Numbered from the stretch's first letter, positions 51,201-58,727 are shown. The stretch: DNA of 64,000 bases from Aliirhizobium wenxiniae (GCF_019511445.1 NZ_JAEUAN010000018.1:1-64000), one strand, 5' to 3'. Program-made: numbers and translations. Notes: generated by a model from the letters alone, not told the origin.

Positions 51201-51443
51201 GATGTCTTCACCCGCAGGCTCTACACGCTGAAGGGCCAGCAGACATTCGACGACATCAAGCGCAAGTATGATCGCGAGCCGGAATTCCGCACCGCCGTCG
51301 ACCGCTATATCTCGGACTTCGAAAAGCTGCTCGCCGACGTTGCCCGCACCGACCGCGACCGCACCGTGACCCAGAGCTATCTCACCTCTGATACCGGCAA
51401 GGTCTACACCATGCTTGCCCACGCAGCCGGCCGTTTCGGCTGA
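45273..51443 (+). CDS. Growth Pole Ring (GPR/RgsE)-like giant coiled-coil protein
   Basis: 2056-residue protein matching in size and layout the GPR protein of Agrobacterium (RgsE in Sinorhizobium), which forms a ring at the growing pole and is needed for rod shape. A disordered, Pro-rich N-terminus (about 1-105) is followed by two membrane segments (about 112-134 and 143-173). A very long helical region (about 175-1800) is built of 11-residue repeats, including four units like QQSAERMTAAT near 1390-1435. A Pro/Ala/Gln-rich linker leads to a conserved C-terminal domain (about 1940-2056, SLNSLSVDIARAIDHDASVD). The start at 45273 (MAKNTTNES) has GAGG upstream. Confidence 0.88.
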   Translation: MAKNTTNESIDETAFQALEDALKIDFNDEPPRDKSPSSASEARVSDKPRSRPAPSQAAAPRREAAADAPRQSSADPAPRQPAFEPANDAGRRNTASIMRALDGGSVRGAIRNASIISLLWAVAGVGLGQLIYGGALWDITSVAGVLAAPGLVALVVGILVPILLFFAFAIMMARAQDLRNAARSMAEVALRLSEPETIASERIMSVGQAVRREVSAMNEGIERTIARAAELEVLVHSEVNALERSYSDNEMRVRGLVQELGSEREAIVNHAERIRSSMVGAHDQLKEELALATEEISIRLATSGEAFASMIDTRAAALMEKSDAAGEALASLLATKTENLIDTLTTSGIAMSTEFDIRMEMLSSTLSERGDAILSSFETRASSLDANTEKLNAALADRTRQLNETLIARTREITEGLSNSEKSITGSLDGVLTALNRSLDDKSSSFRQSLQSAADDAVMDLDLRTGFFEERLHTTIGHLSTSFDEGLSQFTTAFDQRAGSLDSKLMDSLARINETVAGGHEAIDGILSSSIERIGNALTDQQLAIATTLGTGQEVLDSMLESRSKEFSDALAARSSEISGAFGDAHNKIDMIMAARGGEISASLADSQKRFEDSISSRTSAIITSVTESHERFAGAVDEKAGALQSLMAETPDRLASILDQKSEEITRALSESEIRLTGEMDKRASALDTTLASNRDRLSEILDDKSMEIATSLSLHEDRLTTALTDHTTNVVNSVADADTRLEEAFAKRAEAIREAFADNQLNLDISLESRTSELANLLQSGGDRLEQTVGGAAGRIETALSEGTERFDATMTDGLLRMDTSLAVANEQFSATHEQMTASFGTAHEQISASLATAHEQMTASLGSAHNQIASSLDAGHERISGTLGTAARQIGDTLATSGDQLTDAVGSAHLRMADVLGQASRDMSETLDAGHDRLRTTLDERAATISGTLTDAREQLDTLMMDQATSIGTTIATSAGMLEMSLESQQEALRATIDTASEMLDTRLRDNVGSIATQISDAAREISQSTDAFTSRVEQTVGGVSTALDSAGSRIEVTFGGLEDRIHNEVLSVSAIVDGAGSSLADALAARTAELERISNAAADRVSETVNSRGIEIERATGEAAERIARAIDERTSALEQTSTDAAARIAETLDGRTAHIEERFGTMDRALSLGLESVAKTIEGKAVGFASSLRDAVAEAGQGMNSEASRSAETLSRAGSEFTQELTSRNEEFTRSIEDRSNEIVGRISETQSRLAGQAATVAQAFSEAGSAIVSKVAEADKLVKQQVDAISTALGNAEQALDNRGQSIRSTLSDAAGELDVALDAVDRALAARGDAIRTALDTRSRDLNSMLASRSEELSRLLDEKAKPMVEAYAETGRTAAERMEAAAQQGAERLTSASQQSAERMTAATQQTAEWLTSSSQQSAERLASAAKETSARIREENAALVDAIAARTNETLAALNQRTEAAAHMVRGAEQSLLANVDGIIERLSSSNVHIASLVENAAEQLAATDQKLDQTASRFAHSAGSAADLVAGSTRLLENNIDRLVNISGQTLSQVGGIVGRFEDHSKVLAQASELLGAAQSNLVSTLDERQDALRSLSVGLVKRSDEIEATLRNLTALVDGAFERAEERTANVGDKLREGLHASFVDIGRRLGETQQRAENTAQVMRAALLDAGEEANRTIETTLSDAEKRAREIAEQMRGNISGSLGDVERLMGEASQRSDAAAKHLRESLRQSVEEAVGRFSGATDEIRRSAQDIRQELDATRSELKRGAFDLPEEAKESAAAMRRAVSEQIKALQEISQLVGRSSQQLEVAEASPAKAPLAASAPAAPVRPQQQIAQQPAQAPAQAQPRNDAYTAGMLRGTLPAGKPAAQATAPTARPAETAAPAGQGGWISDLLRGASRDETAGQAPARAPAARPAEPAQAPRTANGDNRNPRHMVESLNSLSVDIARAIDHDASVDLWRRYQRGERDVFTRRLYTLKGQQTFDDIKRKYDREPEFRTAVDRYISDFEKLLADVARTDRDRTVTQSYLTSDTGKVYTMLAHAAGRFG

Positions 51444-51470
51444 GACGGGACGAGACAGCTTACAAACAAG

Positions 51471-51500
51471 AAAAGGCCGCCTTTCGGGGCGGCCTTTTCA
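51471..51500 (+). terminator. Terminator of the GPR-like gene
   Basis: AAAAGGCCGCC / GGCGGCCTTTT stem with a 6-base loop and terminal T-run, 28 bases after the stop. Confidence 0.88.
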
Positions 51501-51698
51501 TTTGAAGGGGCATGTCACTCCTCAATCATCAAGGCAAATCAGTTCTCCGCAGTCCAAGGGCAATGATAGCTTTGCGCCGAAGTCCATCATGAGGCGGAAG
51601 CGATATTTGCTGCTATTGACTCAGCTTTCAAACGCGGGCTCATCTGCGCCATATGAAACGTGATGACATTGCGTTTCACCTGCGGAGAGAAGACTGAG

Positions 51699-52325
51699 AT
51701 GAGCACTGAACTGACAATCATTCTCACGACATTGGGCCTCTATGCGGCCGTAGTGATCAGTCCCGGACCGAATTTCGCGCTCATCAGCAGGCTGGCAGTG
51801 TCAGGCGCGCGGTCTTCGGCTGTCGGTGCAACCTTCGGCCTTGCCATCGCAGCAACATTCTACGCCGTCCTGTCTATGACGGGACTGGCGCTGGTTCTCA
51901 CCCGCGTCAGCTGGCTTGCCGGTCTGATCCAGATCGCCGGTGGCTGTTATCTTGTCTATCTGGGCCTGATGGCCTGGCTGTCGGGTGGGTCGCAAGCAAC
52001 TGTCTCCCGGGAAGGCGGCGTTTCCGGAAGCCTGTCGCGTGGCCTGAGGATGGGCATATTGGTGAACCTCTCCAATCCCAAGGGGATTGCCTTCTTCATC
52101 GGCCTATACGCCGTTGCCGTCCCGGCGGAGACGGCCATGTGGGTCAAGCTGACGATCCTTTCTGGCGGGTTTGCGCTCGAAATCCTCTGGTACGGTCTGG
52201 TGACGGTGCTGTTGTCCGGTCGAACGGCGCGCCAGGCTTACGAGCGTTTCGGACGCTGGATCGAGCGCGGCATCGGCACCCTGCTTGCCGCCTTCGGCCT
52301 GCGCCTCATTTCCGAGAGACTGTGA
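51699..52325 (+). CDS. LysE family exporter
   Basis: 208-residue membrane protein with five or six helices of the LysE/RhtB amino-acid exporter family. The hallmark ISPGPNFALISRLAVSGAR lies in helix 1, followed by QIAGGCYLVYLGLMAW and the mid-protein ILVNLSNPKGIAFFIGLY. The substrate is probably an amino acid or derivative but cannot be specified. The start at 51699 (MSTELT) begins the fold; the frame open to 51660 is rejected. Confidence 0.88.
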   Translation: MSTELTIILTTLGLYAAVVISPGPNFALISRLAVSGARSSAVGATFGLAIAATFYAVLSMTGLALVLTRVSWLAGLIQIAGGCYLVYLGLMAWLSGGSQATVSREGGVSGSLSRGLRMGILVNLSNPKGIAFFIGLYAVAVPAETAMWVKLTILSGGFALEILWYGLVTVLLSGRTARQAYERFGRWIERGIGTLLAAFGLRLISERL

Positions 52326-52455
52326 TGAGCTTGCGATCGGGTCGTTTGCTCTGCGATGGGCCGTTAAGTGTTATGACGTAGAAGCGTCAACAGGAAACAT
52401 TGTATCATCTTGTCTTGTAATTTCTGCAATGGTGAAACGAGTGGGCGATTGAGAA

Positions 52456-52785
52456 GTGGATTGGATTAGCCTCAATGTCGGACTTTCTGTGCTCGCAATC
52501 GCGTTACTGAATTTCCCCTTCGCTCTTTACCAACTACGGCGCGGCAAATTCAGCGTAGATCGGGTATTGCGTCCCCTCAAAGTCTTGGCGGCATTTGTTG
52601 CCGTTTGGGCTTTGATAGATGTCCTCCAGCGGTGGGAAGGCTCGAATGTTTACGAAGGATGGCTCCTAACTGCCGCACTCTTCGTCAAGATAGGGCTTGT
52701 GTTTGCCATACCATTTACAATCGGTGGGCTGTTTGGACAAACCCTCGCATGGGTAGTTTGGAAGCTGATGAAGGCACGACCTTAA
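52456..52785 (+). CDS. Small orphan membrane protein
   Basis: 109-residue frame starting at GTG with three predicted membrane helices (about 5-25, 40-58, 68-100). It has a basic loop LRRGKFSVDRVLRPLK and a Gly-rich third helix. Codon use is noticeably AT-richer than in neighbours and the ribosome binding site is poor, so either recent acquisition or a false gene is possible. No family is recognised. An in-frame TGA lies just upstream of the GTG. Confidence 0.5.
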   Translation: MDWISLNVGLSVLAIALLNFPFALYQLRRGKFSVDRVLRPLKVLAAFVAVWALIDVLQRWEGSNVYEGWLLTAALFVKIGLVFAIPFTIGGLFGQTLAWVVWKLMKARP

Positions 52786-52893
52786 TCTCAAGGTCCAATT
52801 TCCGCTTCCGGCCAAAACCGGATTGCATCCGCTTACGAAACATTCTCGCCTCTACCGAAACCTGCCTCTTTGGAAAGAGACGAGAACGCATCA

Positions 52894-53415
52894 TCATTCG
52901 TCCGACGTTGCGACAAGGCCTTCTTCCATCTGCAATCTGGAGATCAGATCGACAGCGATCTCTTCGGGTGAGCGGCCGGCCGTTTCGACGATCAGCGGCT
53001 CTGTCTCCCAGTTCTCGAAAATACGCGCCTCAGTCGCGGCCCAATCGGGCTTTATCAGTCCCGCAACATCGGTCACACGCGTCTCGACACGGCGGCGATG
53101 CTCGTTTCTGTCCGAACACCTGACCCAGATATCGGCTGAGGGCACGCCTTGCCGTTCGGCTGCGGCGCGCCATGCCCTGCGGGTGATCGTCAGGCTGTTG
53201 ACCGAATCCGCGACAACGATATGCCCGAGCGCAAGATTGTCCTCGGCCACCCCATAGGCGACCATATAGCCAAGCGGGCCGACTTCGGCGCCCGTGTTGC
53301 GGATATTCTGTTCGATCGTATCGACGCGGACATGAACAGCGCCCAGCCGGCGCGCCAGTGCTTTTGCGAGTGTCGTCTTTCCGCTCCCCGGCAAGCCGGC
53401 AAGAATGATCAGCAT
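52894..53415 (-). CDS. P-loop kinase-like ATPase
   Basis: 173-residue protein of the AAA_33/zeta-toxin-like kinase fold. The P-loop is ILAGLPGSGKTTLAKAL; VRVDTIEQNIRN and ADSVNSLTITRRAWRAAA resemble small-molecule kinases and antibiotic phosphotransferases. Substrate unknown; no antitoxin gene is adjacent. The ATG at 53415 is chosen because AAGG lies 5 bases before it; a GTG two codons earlier is inside that site. A palindromic repeat separates it from the Mla operon. Confidence 0.8.
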   Translation of the reverse strand: MLIILAGLPGSGKTTLAKALARRLGAVHVRVDTIEQNIRNTGAEVGPLGYMVAYGVAEDNLALGHIVVADSVNSLTITRRAWRAAAERQGVPSADIWVRCSDRNEHRRRVETRVTDVAGLIKPDWAATEARIFENWETEPLIVETAGRSPEEIAVDLISRLQMEEGLVATSDE

Positions 53416-53465
53416 CGGCACCTTCCCTGAACGATCTCAATCGATTCGGACCAGGGAAGCTTACA

Positions 53466-53568
53466 GCATGTCTCCCGAAAGTGGTCACCGGTTTCGGGAC
53501 GAAGACTTGCGCAAAAACAATGAGCTAAATCACAGCAAGCGAATCTGAAAAATCGCGCCGTGATTTAG
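53466..53568. repeat. Rhizobial palindromic intergenic repeat (RIME-like)
   Basis: Two nested palindromes: CCCGAAA (53474-53480) / TTTCGGG (53492-53498) around ACCGG, and CTAAATCAC (53525-53533) / GTGATTTAG (53560-53568). The GCGCAAAAACAAT linker is a form I recall from rhizobial intergenic mosaic elements. It lies between the end of the Mla operon and the P-loop kinase gene. Confidence 0.65.
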
Positions 53569-53584
53569 CGTGCCCGCCTGGAAA

Positions 53585-54199
53585 TCACATCGATTTCAAT
53601 GCCCAGTCAACAATCTCGCCGCCGACCTTGGCGTAGGCGCGGTCAAGCGCTTCGACAAAATCGCTGTTCTCGGTTCCGCGAACCGCAGAACTTCCCTTGA
53701 AGACGGATTGGGCGCGGACACTGCCATTTCGATCATTGAGGATCTTTGCCGAAATTTCGACATTGGCAACACGGCTGCCGCCGGTGGTGACCTCGAAGGC
53801 ACGGATATCGGTGACCACCTGATAGTCGATTGCAAGTCCCTGCCCCGGCTTGCCGACACCGCCGACGCGGCCGGAATTCTCGAAGGCTTCGACGAGTTTC
53901 GACTGAACCAGACGCGGCAGACGATCACCCCAGCGGGAATTGGCGAGATACTGCACTTCCGACGGAGAAACGCGGACGACGACCTGTTCGCTGTCGAGCA
54001 TCTTTACCGCTGTCGGTTCCGGCACGAGGATCTGGCGGTTCTTCACCGAAGGGCCGGAGGTTGCAGGTGTCAGCGACAGATCGAACGTGTCGTTGTTTGC
54101 CTTGGTGCCGCAACTGCTGAGCAGCGCCGCAAGCAGGGGCAAGGCCAGAGCCATGGAACGGCGACCGGCCGGCGGCTGCGGAAACCTGGATACACTCAT
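53585..54199 (-). CDS. PqiC/MlaX-like ABC transport auxiliary lipoprotein
   Basis: 204-residue lipoprotein with lipobox LLSSCG (acylated Cys near 30). The mature domain has the auxiliary-lipoprotein pattern of PqiC/YmbA (DUF330/ABC-type transport auxiliary): DSEQVVVRVSPSEVQYLANSRW, LVQSKLVEAFENSG and VEISAKILNDRNG. It probably sits at the outer membrane and works with the MCE protein encoded upstream. Last gene of the four-gene Mla-type operon; AGGA precedes the ATG. Confidence 0.83.
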   Translation of the reverse strand: MSVSRFPQPPAGRRSMALALPLLAALLSSCGTKANNDTFDLSLTPATSGPSVKNRQILVPEPTAVKMLDSEQVVVRVSPSEVQYLANSRWGDRLPRLVQSKLVEAFENSGRVGGVGKPGQGLAIDYQVVTDIRAFEVTTGGSRVANVEISAKILNDRNGSVRAQSVFKGSSAVRGTENSDFVEALDRAYAKVGGEIVDWALKSM

Positions 54200-54225
54200 A
54201 AACGTCCTACCCCTGCCTTAAAGCC

Positions 54226-55596
54226 TTAACGTCTCGTCCTGCCGTCATATTCCTTGACGGTCTCGCCGCCGAAGATCAAACGCTGCGGATTCTGGTCGAA
54301 ATTGGTGATGGTCTGATTGAGCGAATTCACCGTGCGGCGCGTGTCGTCCACGAGTGCCTTCACGTCACCAAGGCCGCTGGACGAGAAACGCTGCAGGTTG
54401 TCGGCAATCGGCCCGACGCGCGCGTTGATATTGTCAGCCACGGTGCGGAAAGATTCGAGCGTCTTGCGCGCTTCGGCAAACAGGCCTTGCGAGTCATCGC
54501 TCGATACGAGGCCATCGACCTTTGCGAGGATGCCATCGACGCGGCTCGATGCATTGTTGAGCTTGGTCGCCAGTTCGGTGAAATCGGTGATCGCCTTGTT
54601 GATATCCTCGGAGCGATGCGAAACATCGTCAACCACGCTGCGGGCCGAAGCCAACGTCTGACGCGCATCTTCCGACGCGGCCGAAATATTCTGGATTGCC
54701 GTGCCGACTTGGCTCGGATCGACAGCGGCGAGCAGGCTATCCGCGCGGTTAAGCACCTTCTGAGCGTCCGCCCCGACCTGGGCAAAATTCGTCGCAGTCG
54801 TCTGGACAGTCGCGACCAACGGACCGAAGTTTTCCGATGCATTGGCAACGTTGCGCGTCACACGCTCGGCATTGCCGACGATCTGGTTGATGCGCTCAGC
54901 GTCGATGGCACGAACCAGCTGATCAGCGGCCTCAAGCGTCGAGTTGAGCGTGCCGGAAACCCTGTCGACGGTCGCCGACAGAGTGGAAAGGCTGTGCAGG
55001 AACTCGTCGATATTGCCCGAATTGTTGCTGAGTGCGGCGGTAAACGTTTCGACGTTGCGGATCGTCTGGGTCAGCGGCCCACGCGCGTCGCCGACAAAGC
55101 CCTGGATGTCACCGATCGCCTGATCGGCCCGTTCAAGGATCTTGTCGGCTGTCGCCAGAAGGTTTGTCACGCTCGACTGGTCGGCAATCAGCACTGCCGG
55201 GCGACCTGCCTCCATGGATTTCTGGAGAATATTTTCCTCGCCCTTGGCGCCGCCGGAAAGCTCGATATAGGCAGCCCCCGTCAGCCCCTGTACTTCCAGC
55301 ACGGCCTTGGTCGACTGGTAGACGGGCGCGTCGGCGCGCACTTCAGTAAAGGCGATCGAATAGCGCGGATCATCCGGATCGATGGTCAGGCCGCGCACGG
55401 AACCGACCGCAATACCGTTGAAACGAACCGGGGAGCCGACGGAAAGACCGTTCGCGGAGCCGGGAATGCGAATCGCAAGCTCGGCCATAGGGCCGCCGCG
55501 ACCGGATTGCGCCATCCAGTAGACAAAGCCGAAGGCGGCCGCGATCACGAGGAGCGTGAAGAAACCCACCAGGGCGTAATTTGCTTTGGTTTCCAT
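54226..55596 (-). CDS. MCE (MlaD-type) substrate-binding protein with long helical tail
   Basis: 456-residue periplasmic protein anchored by one N-terminal helix (about 7-28). A single MCE domain (about 35-115) has IPGSANGLSVGSPVRFNGI and LTGAAYIELSGG. The remaining 330 residues are a repetitive amphipathic helix rich in Asn/Ala/Val, much longer than E. coli MlaD (about 180). It is likely to form a hexameric ring with an extended helical barrel reaching across the periplasm. Lipid is the probable cargo, by family. Confidence 0.88.
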   Translation of the reverse strand: METKANYALVGFFTLLVIAAAFGFVYWMAQSGRGGPMAELAIRIPGSANGLSVGSPVRFNGIAVGSVRGLTIDPDDPRYSIAFTEVRADAPVYQSTKAVLEVQGLTGAAYIELSGGAKGEENILQKSMEAGRPAVLIADQSSVTNLLATADKILERADQAIGDIQGFVGDARGPLTQTIRNVETFTAALSNNSGNIDEFLHSLSTLSATVDRVSGTLNSTLEAADQLVRAIDAERINQIVGNAERVTRNVANASENFGPLVATVQTTATNFAQVGADAQKVLNRADSLLAAVDPSQVGTAIQNISAASEDARQTLASARSVVDDVSHRSEDINKAITDFTELATKLNNASSRVDGILAKVDGLVSSDDSQGLFAEARKTLESFRTVADNINARVGPIADNLQRFSSSGLGDVKALVDDTRRTVNSLNQTITNFDQNPQRLIFGGETVKEYDGRTRR

Positions 55597-55604
55597 GGGT
55601 TAGA

Positions 55605-56483
55605 TCACTTCCCTAGCTCTATCGGGCCTAGCTCTGTCGGGCCTGCATCTGCCGACCCTGTCGGCTTCTGGTTTTCATTGGTCACGACGGTGCGCGCTCG
55701 CTTGCCGCGGAAATAGGACTGAACCCACGGATCATCAAACTCGAACATATCCTGCAGCGTACCTTCCACCAATACCCGTTTCTGGCCGAGCACGGCAATA
55801 CGGTCACAGACCGAAAACAGGCTGTCGAGGTCGTGGGTCACCATATAGACGGTGAGGCCCAGCGTATCGCGCAGCTTGGCGATCAGCGCGTCGAAATCGG
55901 CAGCCCCGATCGGGTCGAGACCAGAGGTCGGCTCGTCGAGGAAGACGAGATCCGGGTCGAGCGCCAAGGCACGGGCAAGTGCTGCGCGCTTGATCATGCC
56001 GCCCGAAAGTTCCGACGGGTACTTGTCTGCAGCATCCGGCGGAAGGCCGACCATTTCGAGCTTCACGTAAGCCAGTTCATCCATCAGCGATTGGGGAAGA
56101 TCGAGATATTCGCGCATCGGCAGCTGGATGTTTTCCTTCACCGTCAGGGCGGAAAACAGCGCTCCGTGCTGGAAGAGCACGCCGAGCCGGGTATCGAGCG
56201 CGATGCGCTCTTCATCCGAGGCTTCCTCATAGTTCGAGCCGAGAATTTCGATCTTGCCGGAACGATGCGGCAACAGCCGCAATACAGTGCGCATCAGCAC
56301 CGACTTGCCGGTTCCGGAAGCACCAACAAAGCCGAGGATTTCGCCGCGGTAGATATCCAGATTGAGATTGTCGAGGACGATTTTCTCGCCGAAACCGACC
56401 GTGAGATCGCGCACGGAGAGAACAACCTGACGGTCGTCCTTCGGTTTTCTTTCCATGGTCTGCTGCTCGTCTGCCAAATCCAT
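55605..56483 (-). CDS. MlaF-like ABC transporter ATP-binding protein
   Basis: 292-residue ATPase of the lipid transporter. The Walker A is GFVGASGTGKSVLM, the signature is LSGGMIKRAALARAL and Walker B is LVFLDEPTSGLDPIG. The C-terminal extension includes DPWVQSYFRGKRAR, as in MlaF. The ATG at 56483 is only one base from AGGAGG; an in-frame TTG at 56477, 7 bases from the same site, may be the true start. Confidence 0.92.
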   Translation of the reverse strand: MDLADEQQTMERKPKDDRQVVLSVRDLTVGFGEKIVLDNLNLDIYRGEILGFVGASGTGKSVLMRTVLRLLPHRSGKIEILGSNYEEASDEERIALDTRLGVLFQHGALFSALTVKENIQLPMREYLDLPQSLMDELAYVKLEMVGLPPDAADKYPSELSGGMIKRAALARALALDPDLVFLDEPTSGLDPIGAADFDALIAKLRDTLGLTVYMVTHDLDSLFSVCDRIAVLGQKRVLVEGTLQDMFEFDDPWVQSYFRGKRARTVVTNENQKPTGSADAGPTELGPIELGK

Positions 56484-56488
56484 GCCTC

Positions 56489-57631
56489 CTAGAAATCGAT
56501 CGCGGAGTAGAAGATGGCGAAAAGCGCATCGATGAGGATGACAGCGAAGATGGCCTTGACCACCGATGCCGTCACATGCTGGCCGAGCGATTCAGCACTG
56601 CCGCCGACCTTCATGCCTTCGACGGCTGCAACAATGCCGATCGCGAGCGCCATGAAGGGCGCCTTGATCATGCCGGAGGCAATCGATGTATGGTCGATCG
56701 CTTCGTGCAGGCGTGACAGATAGGTATCGAAGGTGATGCCGGAGTAAAGCAGAGCCACGATCGCTGCACCGTAAAGTGCTGCGAAGTTTGCGATAATGGT
56801 CAGAAGCGGCAATGCAATCGTCAGCGCCACAAGCCTTGGAAAAATCAGCACGCCGATCGGATTGAGGCCGATCACCGTCAGCGCGTCGATCTCTTCGCGC
56901 ATCTTCATCGAGCCGATCTCGGCCGTGATGGCGCTGCCCGAACGACCGGCGATCATGATGGCGGTCAAAAGCACGCCGATCTCGCGAAGCTGCAGGATGC
57001 CGACGAGATCGACGACAAAAATTTCGGCGCCGAAATATCTCAGCTGGAAAGCGCCCTGCTGGGCAATGATCGCGCCGATCAGAAACGACATCAGCACGAT
57101 GATCGGCACCGCGCGCACGCCCATGCGGTCGATATGGGTGACGACCGACGCCGGAGACACGCCAGCCCCACGACCGAATTTCAGCTGCGCGCCGCGAACC
57201 GCGGAGCCGAGGATGTTCATCGCCGCGTAGAAGTCGCGCCCGACTTCTACGACCAGCTTTCCGGGCGGGGTGAAAACGCGCTCGAATATGCTGCGCTTGT
57301 CGGGACCGGGCGCCGGCGGTGCCGGCGTCGTCTCGGGCAAAGCGCCGATCAACTCTTCGATCGTGCCATTGCCGCCCGAAAGTGTCGCTTCCTGCCCCTC
57401 GCCGCTCCTGGCCGTCATCAGACGGCGAATCAGCCAGGCGCCGGCAGTGTCTATTCCGGAGATGCCGGACAGGTCGATTTCGACCTTGCCCTTGCCGCCG
57501 GATTTCTCGATTTGGCCCAGATCCTTGAGAACAGCGGCAATAGAATGATTGCGCCAATCGCCCGTCAGAACATAACGTTCCGCGCCATCCGGCAAGTCTT
57601 CAGTATTGATTTTCGCCAGATTGGAACTCAC
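56489..57631 (-). CDS. MlaE-like permease with N-terminal STAS domain
   Basis: 380-residue fusion. The N-terminal STAS domain (about 15-95, with EIDLSGISGIDTAGAWLIRR) corresponds to MlaB, a separate protein in E. coli. The C-terminal MlaE permease (about 120-380) has VLMSFLIGAIIAQQGAFQ, the coupling EIGSMKMREEIDALTVIGL and five or six membrane helices. It starts at GTG (57631). First gene of the operon permease-ATPase-MCE protein-lipoprotein, presumably moving phospholipid between the membranes. Confidence 0.92.
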   Translation of the reverse strand: MSSNLAKINTEDLPDGAERYVLTGDWRNHSIAAVLKDLGQIEKSGGKGKVEIDLSGISGIDTAGAWLIRRLMTARSGEGQEATLSGGNGTIEELIGALPETTPAPPAPGPDKRSIFERVFTPPGKLVVEVGRDFYAAMNILGSAVRGAQLKFGRGAGVSPASVVTHIDRMGVRAVPIIVLMSFLIGAIIAQQGAFQLRYFGAEIFVVDLVGILQLREIGVLLTAIMIAGRSGSAITAEIGSMKMREEIDALTVIGLNPIGVLIFPRLVALTIALPLLTIIANFAALYGAAIVALLYSGITFDTYLSRLHEAIDHTSIASGMIKAPFMALAIGIVAAVEGMKVGGSAESLGQHVTASVVKAIFAVILIDALFAIFYSAIDF

Positions 57632-57743
57632 GGGGTGCGGGTGCTCGCTTCAAATGGTCTCTGCCGCAATGCATTGATTGCGCTTCGGGAAAACGCAATA
57701 TAGCCGCATCGGACGGATTTGCCACAACAGGACGTTTAAAACG

Positions 57744-58727
57744 ATGCCCCGTCACCTTGAAGCAACAATCGAGGCTTTCCCGATTGCCGGAACATTCACC
57801 ATTTCGCGTGGATCGAAAACCGAGGCGGATGTCATCGTCTGCACCATCTCGGAAGACGGAGTTTCCGGCCGGGGCGAGTGCGTTCCCTATCGACGTTACG
57901 GCGAGACGATGGACGGCGTGATGGCAGAGATAGTGGCGGTTTCCAAGGCAATCGAGACGGGCTTGACGCGGAACGGACTGCAATCCGCGATGAAACCCGG
58001 TGCTGCCCGCAATGCGGTCGATTGCGCATTATGGGACCTTGAGGCCAAGCGATCCGGCAACAACGTGGCCACTGTTATCGGCGCCACGCGTCGGGAACCG
58101 ATCGTGACGGCCTTCACATTATCGCTATCGGATGCAGCCGCGATGGGAGAGGATGCGAAAAAGAACAGCGGGCGGCCGCTTCTGAAGATCAAGCTCGGTA
58201 CGGAAGACGACGAATCGCGGCTTCGCGCCGTTCGTGATTCGGCCCCGGATGCGCGGATCATCGTCGACGCCAACGAAGGCTGGACCGAGGAGAATATCGA
58301 ACGGCATCTGGCAATCGCCGCCGAATTGAAGATATCGCTGATCGAGCAGCCTCTTCCTGCCGGCAAGGACGCGATCCTTTCGCAGATCAAGCGGCTGGTT
58401 CCGGTCTGCGCCGACGAAAGCGTTCACTCCACAGCCGATCTCTCGTCGCTTCGCGACCGTTACGATGCGGTGAACATCAAGCTCGACAAGACTGGCGGGC
58501 TGACGGAAGCACTGGTGATGAAGGCGCAAGCGCAACGGCTGGGATTTCAGATCATGGTCGGCTGCATGGTCGGAACATCGCTTGCCATGGCGCCTGCGGT
58601 GCTTTTGGCGCAGGATACAGATTACGCCGATCTCGACGGGCCGCTGCTTCTTGCCCGGGACCGTCCGGGCGGGCTTCGTTATGAAGGTTCGCTCGTCTAT
58701 CCGCCGCTGCCCGAACTCTGGGGCTGA
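57744..58727 (+). CDS. Dipeptide epimerase / DgcA-like enolase-superfamily enzyme
   Basis: 327-residue enolase-superfamily racemase. The KxK base pair is in LLKIKLG, metal ligands are VDANEGW, SLIEQPLPAG and CADESVH, and the opposite-face Lys is in VNIKLDKTGG. These fit the L-Ala-D/L-Glu epimerase subgroup; the close N-acetyl-D-glutamate racemase DgcA is an alternative. No dgcN partner is adjacent. AGGA lies about 10 bases before the ATG at 57744. Its 3' end overlaps the convergent MFS gene by 31 bases. Confidence 0.85.
   Translation: MPRHLEATIEAFPIAGTFTISRGSKTEADVIVCTISEDGVSGRGECVPYRRYGETMDGVMAEIVAVSKAIETGLTRNGLQSAMKPGAARNAVDCALWDLEAKRSGNNVATVIGATRREPIVTAFTLSLSDAAAMGEDAKKNSGRPLLKIKLGTEDDESRLRAVRDSAPDARIIVDANEGWTEENIERHLAIAAELKISLIEQPLPAGKDAILSQIKRLVPVCADESVHSTADLSSLRDRYDAVNIKLDKTGGLTEALVMKAQAQRLGFQIMVGCMVGTSLAMAPAVLLAQDTDYADLDGPLLLARDRPGGLRYEGSLVYPPLPELWG

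Noticed and set aside
45489..51422. Two antisense open frames of more than 950 codons opposite the GPR-like gene
   Set aside because: They mirror the 33-bp repeats of the GPR-like gene; repetitive and without recognisable domains. Shadow frames.
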